A stretch of 6,671 nt of DNA from DATEPR01 sp036503065 (GCA_036503065.1 DASXXM010000599.1:1-6671); one strand, 5' to 3'; positions 1 to 5,016 are shown, numbered from the stretch's first letter. Notes: a model not told the origin generated them from the sequence alone. Translations and numbers: made by a program.

Positions 1-71
1 TGGAGCAGCGCGAAACACGCCCGCCCCAGTTCGGCGAAGTCCAATCGGACGGTGGTCGACCGCCGCCACCA
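1..71 (-). other. Possible edge of a minus-strand gene (unidentified)
   Basis: This stretch does not continue the alpha-galactosidase homology that starts near position 75, in any plus-strand frame. Read on the minus strand it gives TTVRLDFAELGRACFALL, running off the left edge. This looks loosely like the N-terminus of actinobacterial ArsR-type winged-helix regulators, which often begin with a V/I-R-L/I-x-F...L-x-R...F-A pattern. No good start codon or ribosome binding site was found in that frame, so this may be a fragment or chance. The resemblance is from memory of the family and is weak. Confidence 0.2.
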
Positions 72-895
72 TACTTCCTTGTCGGCGAGTTGGGCGTCGG
101 CTACCTCAAGCTCGACTACAACATCAACGGCGGCGTGGGCACGGACACCGGCGGCCTGTCCCCCGGCGCCGGCCTGCTCGCGCACAACCGGGCGCACCTG
201 GACTGGCTGGACTCCGTGCTGGACCGGTATCCCGGCCTCACGCTGGAGAACTGCGCGTCCGGCGGGTTGCGGACGGACTACGCCATGCTGTCCCGGCTGC
301 ACCTGCAATCCACCAGTGACCAACAGGACTTCCTGCGTTATCCGGCGATCGCCGCGGCCGCACCGTCGATCATGGCGCCGGAGCAGGCGGCGAACTGGGC
401 CTACCCGCAACCGACTTCACCGACGACGAGATCACCTTCACCCTGTGCGGCGCCCTGCTCGGCCGGATCCACCTGTCCGGACACCTGAACCGGATGACGG
501 CCGCGCAGCGGCAACTGGTCGCCGACGCGGTCGCGACCTACCGGCGGATCCGGGCCGACCTGGCCCGCGCCGTGCCGTTCTGGCCGCTGGGCCTGCCCGG
601 CTGGACCGACACCTGGCTGGCCCTTGGCATGCGCACGCCGGACGTGACCTACCTGGTCGTCTGGCGACGCCCGCCGATCAGTGGCGGCGACGCGGCGGTC
701 CCGGCCGAACTGGCGGTGCCCGTGCCATACCTGAGCGGCCGGCCCGCCACCGCTCGAGTGTCCTATCCGGACAACACCGCGACCGTGGCCTGGCACGGCG
801 GGCGCGGCGAACTGGCCGTCACACTGCCCCGCCTGCCGTCCGCCTGCCTGGTCGAACTCCGCGCCGGGATTTCGAACACGGCGGAACTTTCATGA
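72..895 (+). pseudogene. GH36 alpha-galactosidase, 5'-truncated and frameshifted
   Basis: Remnant of a glycoside hydrolase family 36 alpha-galactosidase (hydrolysis of terminal alpha-1,6-galactosides such as melibiose and raffinose). The frame from about position 72 reads VGYLKLDYN, with the family's catalytic nucleophile Asp at 114-116. ENCASGG follows, then STSDQQD with the likely acid/base Asp at 318-320, then PEQAANWAYPQP. At about 411-413 the frame breaks: the expected ...PDFTDDEITFTLCGALLG continues one frame over, as if one G were missing from CCGGAC. That second frame runs through GRIHLSGHLNRM and the C-terminal beta domain to the stop at 893-895. The N-terminal beta-supersandwich and first part of the barrel, several hundred residues in a usual ~700-residue enzyme, are absent. 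The sequence upstream of ~72 is unrelated, so this is a deletion or rearrangement joint and not just a missing start. A TTG at 90 is not a credible start. Both catalytic Asp are retained, but the product cannot be functional. The frameshift alone could be a sequencing error; the truncation could not. Confidence 0.85.
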
Positions 896-932
896 ACTAG
901 GGCAGGTAGCCGGTAGTCAGGCGGGAGAAGCC

Positions 933-961
933 TTGACTCAGGTGATTGTGACCGGTCACAT
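933..961 (+). promoter_or_regulatory. Candidate promoter of the secreted hydrolase gene
   Basis: TTGACT at 933-938 matches a -35 box, and 17 bp later TCACAT (956-961) is a weak -10. Transcription would start near 968, inside the second operator-like site, with the ribosome binding site at 983-988. The -10 is poor, which would fit a controlled promoter, but the assignment is tentative. Confidence 0.35.
947..960. promoter_or_regulatory. Operator-like palindrome 1 (LacI-family type)
   Basis: TGTGACCGGTCACA is a perfect 14-bp palindrome. It fits the pattern TGTnAnCGnTnACA, which is typical of LacI-family sugar-responsive repressors with a central CG. It overlaps the candidate -10 region of the hydrolase gene. 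No LacI-family gene is present in this window, so the regulator would act in trans. Confidence 0.6.
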
Positions 962-975
962 TGTTAGCGTTCACA
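962..975. promoter_or_regulatory. Operator-like palindrome 2 (LacI-family type)
   Basis: TGTTAGCGTTCACA also fits TGTnAnCGnTnACA, as an imperfect palindrome. It lies one base after site 1, with centres 15 bp apart, and would cover the transcription start and early leader of the hydrolase gene. The two sites together suggest repression released by a sugar from the enzyme's substrate. Confidence 0.6.
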
Positions 976-992
976 TAGAGCCGGAGGATTCG

Positions 993-2807
993 ATGAGGAT
1001 GAACCCGAAATCCGGCCGCCTCGCGTTGGCGGTCGTAGCCGCGTTGGCACTCACGCTGCCCGCCCCACCCGCGGCCGCGGCCACCACGTCCCTGAACGTG
1101 AACCTGGCGTCGGTGACGAGGCCGGCCACCGGGGTCGGTTCGGGATTTCTCTACGGGATGACCGGCGACGGCACGCAGCCGGCGTCGCAGTTCCTGACTC
1201 CGTTGGCGGTCAACGCGTTCCGCGGTGGCGGGCACGTCTCCCGGGGCTGGATCGGGGACGGGAACCAGTTCGGCTCGGGCACCCGGGCGGACCTCAACTC
1301 GGTGATCGCGCAGGCGCGGCGACTGGGGCCGTCGGTGCAGTACCAGGTGATCCTCAGTGACCTCTACGGCGCGGACGGGGGCCAGCCGTCCAACACGATG
1401 TGGCCATGCGACAACGGTAGCTGCGCCAACTGGGTCAGCTTCATCGACTCGGTGGTGGGCGCGTTGCAGGCGTCCGGACTGCCGTTCGCCTACGACATCT
1501 GGAACGAGCCGGACATCTCGGTCTTCTGGGCACGCGGCATGAACAGCGCCCAGTATTTCCAGATGTGGGACACCGCGCAGCGGGAGATCCGGCGCATCGC
1601 CTCGGGTACGCGCATCGTCGGGCCGTCGGTCGCCCTGACGCCGCAGAACAGCGCGAGCGAGTGGCAAACCTGGCTGGCGCATGTCAAGGCCGCCGGAACG
1701 CTGCCGGACATGATCACCAACCACGACGAGGGCGACGGCGACGACCCGGTCATCGTGTCCCAGGCGGTCAACAACGCACTGTCCACGGCCGGTGTCTCGC
1801 CGCTGCCGCTGTCGGCGAACGAATACCAGCCGCAGAACCAGCAGACCGCCGGGCAGTCGGCCTACTTCCTGGCTCGCTTCGCCCAGTCCGGCTACACGAA
1901 CGCGATGCGCGGCAACTGGGTCTGCTGCCTGATCCCGAACCTGGCCGGAATTCTCACCCAGACAAGCAGCGGATGGCAGGCGACCGGCCACTGGTGGGTG
2001 ATGCGCTCCTACGCCGATCTGACAGGTTCCCTGGTCGCCACCTCCGGTGAGGTGGGCACGCTCGCGATCTCCGCCGCCGCCGACAGCGCCCGGCGGCGGG
2101 CGGTGGCGCTGCTCGGCGACGAGAACGGATTCACCGGCGCGGCATCGGTGACGTTTACCGGGTTGTCGTCCGTGTCGTCGTGGCTGTCGAGCAACGGCAG
2201 TGTGCACGTCACGGTGGACCGGATTCCCGACCAGGCACCGCTGGCCGCCCCGCAGGTGGTCCTGGACCAGGACATGACCACCGCCAGTGGATCGATCACG
2301 GTGCCGCTGACCTTCCAGGCCACCCATGACGCGTTCGCGGTCTACCTGACGCCAACCCAGTCCACAGGCGGCGGCTTCCCCGGCGGCAACCACCAACTCG
2401 TCGTGGCCAACGACAACCTGTGCCTGGACGTGGCCGGCAACACCACCGCCGCGGGCGCGGCGATCGACCAGTGGACCTGCAACGGCCAAACCAACCAGCG
2501 GTTCCAGTTCCTGCCCGGCTCCGGCGGCGCCGGTGAACTACGGGCCGAGAACTCCGGCGACGACGTGGCAGTGGCCAACAACGCCACCGCGGCCGGCAGC
2601 CCGGACATCGTCCAGCAGGTCCCCAACGGCTCTGCCGGCGGTCTGTGGCAACCGATCGCGCAGTCCGACGGTTCGTTCGAGTTCCAGAACCGCAACAGCG
2701 GGCTGTGTCTGGACGTGTTCGGCGCGGGCGGCAACACCGGCCAGCAACTCGACCAGTGGGCGTGCAAGAACGCTCCCGGCACCAACCAGGACTTCTTCCC
2801 CCGCTGA
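993..2807 (+). CDS. Secreted clan GH-A glycoside hydrolase (GH39-like) with C-terminal ricin-type lectin domain
   Basis: A 604-residue secreted enzyme that probably hydrolyses a plant or microbial polysaccharide outside the cell. The start is ATG 993, with GGAGGA at 983-988; ATG 999 is equally well spaced and would remove two residues. Residues 1-30 form a Sec signal peptide: MRMNPKSGR, a hydrophobic Ala/Leu/Val core, and an AAAA cleavage region. The catalytic (beta/alpha)8 domain covers about 40-370. YDIWNEPD carries the probable acid/base Glu172, and LSANEYQ the probable nucleophile Glu277; the spacing of about 105 residues suits clan GH-A. A beta-sandwich-like segment (about 375-455) and a short Gly-rich linker follow. 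Residues 467-604 are a ricin B-type trefoil (CBM13-like). LCLDV occurs at 476-480 and 571-575, each followed by I/L-D-Q-W, but the repeats end in NQRF, GGLW and NQDF rather than strict Q-x-W, so the middle repeat looks decayed. The fold and lectin domain are clear; GH39 and the substrate are inferences, and another GH-A family is possible. It is transcribed alone. Confidence 0.85.
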   Translation: MRMNPKSGRLALAVVAALALTLPAPPAAAATTSLNVNLASVTRPATGVGSGFLYGMTGDGTQPASQFLTPLAVNAFRGGGHVSRGWIGDGNQFGSGTRADLNSVIAQARRLGPSVQYQVILSDLYGADGGQPSNTMWPCDNGSCANWVSFIDSVVGALQASGLPFAYDIWNEPDISVFWARGMNSAQYFQMWDTAQREIRRIASGTRIVGPSVALTPQNSASEWQTWLAHVKAAGTLPDMITNHDEGDGDDPVIVSQAVNNALSTAGVSPLPLSANEYQPQNQQTAGQSAYFLARFAQSGYTNAMRGNWVCCLIPNLAGILTQTSSGWQATGHWWVMRSYADLTGSLVATSGEVGTLAISAAADSARRRAVALLGDENGFTGAASVTFTGLSSVSSWLSSNGSVHVTVDRIPDQAPLAAPQVVLDQDMTTASGSITVPLTFQATHDAFAVYLTPTQSTGGGFPGGNHQLVVANDNLCLDVAGNTTAAGAAIDQWTCNGQTNQRFQFLPGSGGAGELRAENSGDDVAVANNATAAGSPDIVQQVPNGSAGGLWQPIAQSDGSFEFQNRNSGLCLDVFGAGGNTGQQLDQWACKNAPGTNQDFFPR

Positions 2808-2813
2808 CGCGAA

Positions 2814-2861
2814 CGCCAGCCCGCTGCCAGGGCTTCAACGGTGGCTGGCAGCGGGCTGGCG
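2814..2861. terminator. Long hairpin terminator after the hydrolase gene
   Basis: A perfect inverted repeat has arms 2814-2830 and 2845-2861 (core GCCAGCCCGCTGCCAG) and a 14-nt loop. It starts 7 nt after the stop codon. There is no T-tract, as is common in high-GC actinobacteria. It also overlaps the 3' end of the minus-strand relic that ends at 2835, so it may have served as a bidirectional terminator between convergent genes. Confidence 0.8.
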
Positions 2862-3061
2862 GTAGTCCAGTGGCAGTGCCTGGCGGCGGTCGATCGGAAT
2901 CTGGCCGAGGATCACGTACTGGGCGGTCCCGGGCGGCAGAAGGCTGTCCGGTCCATCAGTGCCGGATAGCGGTCGACGCCGCCGTGGCTGGCCATCGAGT
3001 GCCAGGGCCAGGCGATATCACCGACGTGGATCGACGCTTGAGTGACCAGACACTCTGTGCC
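2835..3061 (-). pseudogene. C-terminal remnant of an unidentified protein, frameshifted
   Basis: Two minus-strand frames read like real protein and join into one C-terminus. The first, from about 3061 to 2950, gives LVTQASIHVGDIAWPWHSM, then ASHGGVDRYPALMD. The second, from about 2950 to the stop at 2835-2837, gives DSLLPPGTAQYVILGQIP, then IDRRQALPLDYRQP. Both have about 80% G/C at third codon positions by my count, as expected for coding DNA here. The switch of frame near 2950 and the absence of an N-terminus make it a relic. I do not recognise the family. It is convergent with the hydrolase gene, and its last codons lie within the terminator hairpin. Confidence 0.5.
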
Positions 3062-3121
3062 AGCGACTGAGCCAGGGCACTGGCCGCGGCATCGGCGATG
3101 ACCTGCTCGATGATCGACAGC

Positions 3122-3167
3122 CAGCTTCACGCTCGACGAAACCCGGATTCACAGTCAGAACACGCAT
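3122..3167 (-). pseudogene. N-terminal remnant of an acetate kinase
   Basis: From an ATG at 3167-3165 the minus strand reads MRVLTVNPG. After one extra base (position 3140) it continues SSSVKLAV. Together these form the start of the acetate/propionate kinase (AckA) family, whose first strand and phosphate-binding loop are N-x-G-S-S-S-x-K. A GGCGGGG just upstream of the ATG could be its old ribosome binding site. Homology stops after about 17 residues: the remaining ~380 residues are absent and the following minus-strand sequence is unrelated. The family match rests on a short but very characteristic motif and needs one indel to restore. Confidence 0.55.
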
Positions 3168-3282
3168 CGCCCCGCCGTGTGCGAATGACCTGTCAGCGAG
3201 CCAGGTGCCGAGCCACACAAGATCAACGCTGGCCATTCATGATCGGCGGCGTGTTAAAAGATCCAGATGCTGTCTCCGTGCC

Positions 3283-3363
3283 AGCCGGCAGATTGCGCAT
3301 GCGTTCTACGAGTCGCGCGGCTTCCGGGCAGCGGCCCAGGGAAGTCGCCTTTATCTCGGCTGA
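3283..3363 (+). pseudogene. C-terminal remnant of a GNAT N-acetyltransferase
   Basis: The plus strand reads SRQIAHAFYESRGFR, then AAAQGSRLYLG and a stop (3361-3363). AHxFYExxGF is the hallmark of the last helix and strand of GCN5-related acetyltransferases, where the Tyr helps protonate the CoA thiolate. Only about 27 residues survive, and no plus-strand frame upstream restores the acetyl-CoA binding loop. The stop lies 21 bp from the convergent TetR gene end, so the tail is where an intact gene would have ended. Confidence 0.5.
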
Positions 3364-3384
3364 GACGAACTCGCGCGATACACG

Positions 3385-3942
3385 TCAACGCACAGCGTTG
3401 CGTAGGTCATCGAAGGCCTCGTTGAGCAGCGGCTCCAAATCGGCCGCCGGGTTGGGGGTCCATTCCTGCAGTGCCAGGCCGAACGCCGCCACGCCGATCT
3501 GGGCCGCGAGCACGGCCTGGCGGTGTGGGATTCCGCGGGCCGCCAGGGCTTCGGCCGCCGTTTCCTGTAGCGACTCGATCTTGGCGAGTTGCCGCTCACG
3601 CAGGGCCGGCGTCGCCGCGATGATCTTTGCGCGGGGCTCGGTGAAGGGCCGGTTCGTCTCCAGGATGGGCTTCATGGCGAGGAATGCCTGGCCCAGCACT
3701 GTCAGGGGCGCGGTCGCGTCGGGCACCTCGGCGATGGCCTGCGCCAACTCGGCGCGAAGGATGTCCTGACCGGCGAACAACACCTCGCGCTTGTCCGGGA
3801 AATGGCGGAAGAAGGTGCGCTCGGTGACGCCGGCCACCGCGGCGATCTCGGCGGCGGTGATCGTGTCGTAGCCGTGTTCGCAGTACAGGGCAAGCGCCGC
3901 CTCCTGGAGGCGTCTGCGTACTGCTTCTCCGCTGCGTGGCAC
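3385..3942 (-). CDS. TetR-family transcriptional repressor
   Basis: A 185-residue TetR-family regulator, usual length for the family, working as a cytoplasmic DNA-binding dimer. Residues 10-55 form the N-terminal helix-turn-helix domain. It includes ALALYCEHGYDTITAAEIA and VAGVTERTFFRHFPDKREVLF, and the T-x-R-T-F-F-R-H-F-x-x-K segment is the recognition helix and start of helix 4. The remaining residues form the helical ligand-binding and dimerisation domain; its ligand cannot be predicted. The start is GTG 3942-3940, with no strong Shine-Dalgarno. A TAGACT -10 box lies exactly 6 nt before the GTG, so a leaderless transcript is likely. The palindrome at 3966-3978 lies just upstream of that promoter and recurs twice before the neighbouring SnoaL-like gene, which supports autorepression and control of that gene. 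Confidence 0.9.
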   Translation of the reverse strand: MPRSGEAVRRRLQEAALALYCEHGYDTITAAEIAAVAGVTERTFFRHFPDKREVLFAGQDILRAELAQAIAEVPDATAPLTVLGQAFLAMKPILETNRPFTEPRAKIIAATPALRERQLAKIESLQETAAEALAARGIPHRQAVLAAQIGVAAFGLALQEWTPNPAADLEPLLNEAFDDLRNAVR

Positions 3943-3948
3943 GGCTAC

Positions 3949-3954
3949 AGTCTA
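3949..3954 (-). promoter_or_regulatory. -10 box of the TetR gene, leaderless arrangement
   Basis: On the minus strand TAGACT (pattern TAnnnT) is followed by 6 nt and then the GTG start. This places the expected transcription start at the first base of the coding sequence. No clear -35 was found; the operator at 3966-3978 occupies that area. Confidence 0.5.
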
Positions 3955-3965
3955 CCTGGGATTAC

Positions 3966-3978
3966 GTCAGTCGCTGAC
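3966..3978. promoter_or_regulatory. TetR operator, copy 1 (before the TetR gene)
   Basis: GTCAGTCGCTGAC has inverted arms GTCAG and CTGAC around 3 bp. It differs by one base from the copy at 4699-4711. It covers the -35 area of the TetR promoter, a suitable position for autorepression. Confidence 0.75.
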
Positions 3979-3988
3979 AAGCGGACTT

Positions 3989-4028
3989 GCGGGTGATGTG
4001 GGCCACCTGACGCGCCGGCATCACCCGC
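3989..4028 (-). terminator. Hairpin terminator of the SnoaL-like gene
   Basis: The inverted repeat GCGGGTGATG (3989-3998) and CATCACCCGC (4019-4028) encloses a 20-nt loop. It starts 10 nt past the stop codon of the SnoaL-like gene and lies before the TetR promoter, so the two genes are probably separate transcripts. There is no T-tract. Confidence 0.65.
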
Positions 4029-4038
4029 CAAGGTTTGC

Positions 4039-4665
4039 TCAGCCCGCGGCGACCGCCGATGCCCAGTCGAAATTCACGCCCAACTGGTTCAGCTCGGCCG
4101 ACAATCCGATGAGGCAGTCGAACTCCTTGATCTTGCCGTTCTGCAGGAAGAAGAAGTCATCGGTCGGGTAGTCGACCTTCGCGCCGGTCGGCTTGAGGGT
4201 CCCCGCCGGTGTCTGCAGCGGGCCTTCGAACGTGCCCTGGATATGCAGCTGAATACTCACGGTGTCGCCGCTCACGGTGACGCTCCTGAGGTCACGGTGG
4301 ACATCGGGAAAGAGCGCGGCCGTACTGATGACAACGTTACGGAGCGCGGCGCCGCGATAGGACTGGTTCGTGACGACGGACGTGAAGACGCCGTCCTTGG
4401 TGAAGCTGTTGACGAACGCGTCGGGGTCGAGGCTGTTGCCCTCGGCGTCGTGGTACGCACCCAGGACAGTTTCAAGATTGGCTATTTCGTGTCGGTTCAG
4501 GTGGCGATTCGTGAGCGGCAGCTTCGACAGGTCCACACCGCTCACGTGCGTGTCGCCGACCGGGCTTGCGGCCGCGGCCTGCGTCGGCGCAGCGGCGACG
4601 GCAAGGCCGGCCAGGCTCGCGACCGCAACCATCGGGATGATCGTCTTCCACTTGGACAGGTTCAT
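4039..4665 (-). CDS. Secreted SnoaL-like (NTF2-fold) protein
   Basis: A 208-residue exported protein. The start is ATG 4665-4663, with GGAGGA at 4678-4673 (7-nt spacing); an upstream in-frame start at 4707 would extend into the operator and is rejected. Residues 1-33 are a Sec signal peptide: MNLSKWK, a hydrophobic core, and TQAAAA before Ser34. Residues 60-195 form an NTF2-like domain of the SnoaL_4 type. The opening helices are HEIANLETVLGAYHDAEGN, followed by DPDAFVNSFTKDGVF, an RGAALRNVV segment, and then long beta strands ending in DDFFFLQNGKIKEFDCLIGL. This fold serves as an isomerase, cyclase, dehydratase or ligand-binding domain, usually in the cytoplasm, so an exported form is less common. 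No catalytic set can be assigned. There is a single Cys (in EFDCLIG). It sits under two copies of the operator also found before the TetR gene and is probably the main target of that repressor. The signal peptide and fold are well supported; the function is unknown. Confidence 0.85.
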   Translation of the reverse strand: MNLSKWKTIIPMVAVASLAGLAVAAAPTQAAAASPVGDTHVSGVDLSKLPLTNRHLNRHEIANLETVLGAYHDAEGNSLDPDAFVNSFTKDGVFTSVVTNQSYRGAALRNVVISTAALFPDVHRDLRSVTVSGDTVSIQLHIQGTFEGPLQTPAGTLKPTGAKVDYPTDDFFFLQNGKIKEFDCLIGLSAELNQLGVNFDWASAVAAG

Positions 4666-4698
4666 TTCGTGTTCCTCCACTGGGCGATCGGCTGATAT

Positions 4699-4711
4699 GT
4701 CAGTCACTGAC
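4699..4711. promoter_or_regulatory. TetR operator, copy 2 (over the SnoaL-like gene start site)
   Basis: GTCAGTCACTGAC is the best copy of the motif, with arms GTCAG and CTGAC around TCA. It lies immediately after the -10 box at 4713-4718 on the minus strand, covering the expected transcription start. Confidence 0.8.
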
Positions 4712-4712
4712 G

Positions 4713-4741
4713 ATACTACTTATCTTCAGTGACTGACGGAA
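4713..4741 (-). promoter_or_regulatory. Promoter of the SnoaL-like gene
   Basis: On the minus strand TAGTAT (4718-4713) is a good -10. 17 bp upstream is TTCCGT (4741-4736), a partial -35. Transcription would start near 4705, giving a leader of about 40 nt that includes the GGAGGA ribosome binding site. The two operators flank the -10 box. Confidence 0.55.
4725..4737. promoter_or_regulatory. TetR operator, copy 3 (-10/-35 spacer)
   Basis: TTCAGTGACTGAC matches 12 of 13 bases of the reverse complement of copy 2. It fills the spacer between the -10 and -35 boxes of the SnoaL-like gene promoter. Its centre is 26 bp from that of copy 2. Confidence 0.75.
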
Positions 4742-4751
4742 CCCGATGGAC

Positions 4752-4767
4752 CGTGAGGCACCTCACG
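4752..4767. repeat. Short palindrome CGTGAGGCACCTCACG
   Basis: Seven-base inverted arms (CGTGAGG and CCTCACG) flank a 2-bp centre. That is too tight for a good RNA hairpin loop, so a protein-binding site is more likely. It lies about 10 bp beyond the -35 of the SnoaL-like gene. No second copy was found in the window. Confidence 0.35.
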
Positions 4768-4841
4768 TTGGGTAGGACTCCCGCGCACTCATCGCCCACG
4801 GACGGCGGTCAGCGTGCGCGCGGGGACGTGGCCGGACACCA

Positions 4842-4966
4842 GCGTTCGACAGCGCACTCGCGTTCAGCTCGGTGAGCAAATCTCGCCCTGGTGATCGGCG
4901 GTGTCCTGGGCGGCATAGTGAACGGGTTGGCGGCCAACAGTTATCCGGCGCAGGCGCGCGGCACCC
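4842..4966 (+). pseudogene. Fragment of an MFS transporter, frameshifted
   Basis: Two plus-strand frames join into a piece of the C-terminal half of a major facilitator transporter. AFDSALAFSSVS (4842-4877) is followed, after a shift near 4875, by NLALVIGGVLGG and then IVNGLAANSYPAQARGT. The G...N-x-L-A-A-x-x-Y-P-x-x-x-R-G-T pattern is characteristic of the loop after TM10 in aromatic-acid and sugar-type MFS proteins. About 40 of some 430 residues survive. An in-frame TGA at 4873-4875 precedes the second part. The rest of 4742-5034 shows no further gene. Confidence 0.5.
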
Positions 4967-5004
4967 GTGGTCGGACGTGCGGGCTCCCGGACGGCGGCGG
5001 AAAC

Positions 5005-5016
5005 TTGAATCGTCAA
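5005..5016. promoter_or_regulatory. MarR operator, outlying copy 3
   Basis: TTGAATCGTCAA has the pattern TTGA-N4-TCAA. It is the exact reverse complement of the operator core at 5554-5565, and it shares the AAAC preceding its left arm with that site. It lies 18 bp past the stop codon of the marR gene, next to the MFS fragment, where no current promoter needs it. Confidence 0.6.

Noticed and set aside
62..72. GCCGCCACCAT, resembling a eukaryotic Kozak sequence and thus vector DNA
   Set aside because: It is followed by A instead of G, so there is no ATG, and such GC-rich strings arise by chance in high-GC genomes.
90..488. Intact short alpha-galactosidase starting at TTG 90
   Set aside because: The frame starts inside the catalytic barrel, ends in frameshifted sequence after 411, and has no ribosome binding site.
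933..992. Upstream TTG start for the hydrolase (20 extra residues)
   Set aside because: TTG 933 is part of the candidate -35 box and the extension would cover both operators; GGAGGA before ATG 993 and the signal peptide fit the later start.
897..2489. 530-residue minus-strand open frame antisense to the hydrolase
   Set aside because: It is Arg/Gly/Val-rich with no recognisable domain and mirrors the clear GH-A and signal peptide coding on the plus strand; long antisense frames are common at this GC content.
3240..3380. Minus-strand frame reading EAARLVERMRNLPAGT, suggesting another gene
   Set aside because: It is antisense to the GNAT tail, which carries a diagnostic motif; the minus-strand reading matched no family I know and lacks a start.
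3098..3769. Plus-strand open frame of 223 codons across the TetR gene
   Set aside because: It is Ser/Arg/Ala-rich shadow coding opposite a well-supported TetR gene and has no ribosome binding site.
4666..4707. Upstream start of the SnoaL-like protein at 4707
   Set aside because: The extension lies within the operator and would put a charged stretch before the signal peptide; ATG 4665 has GGAGGA at the right spacing.
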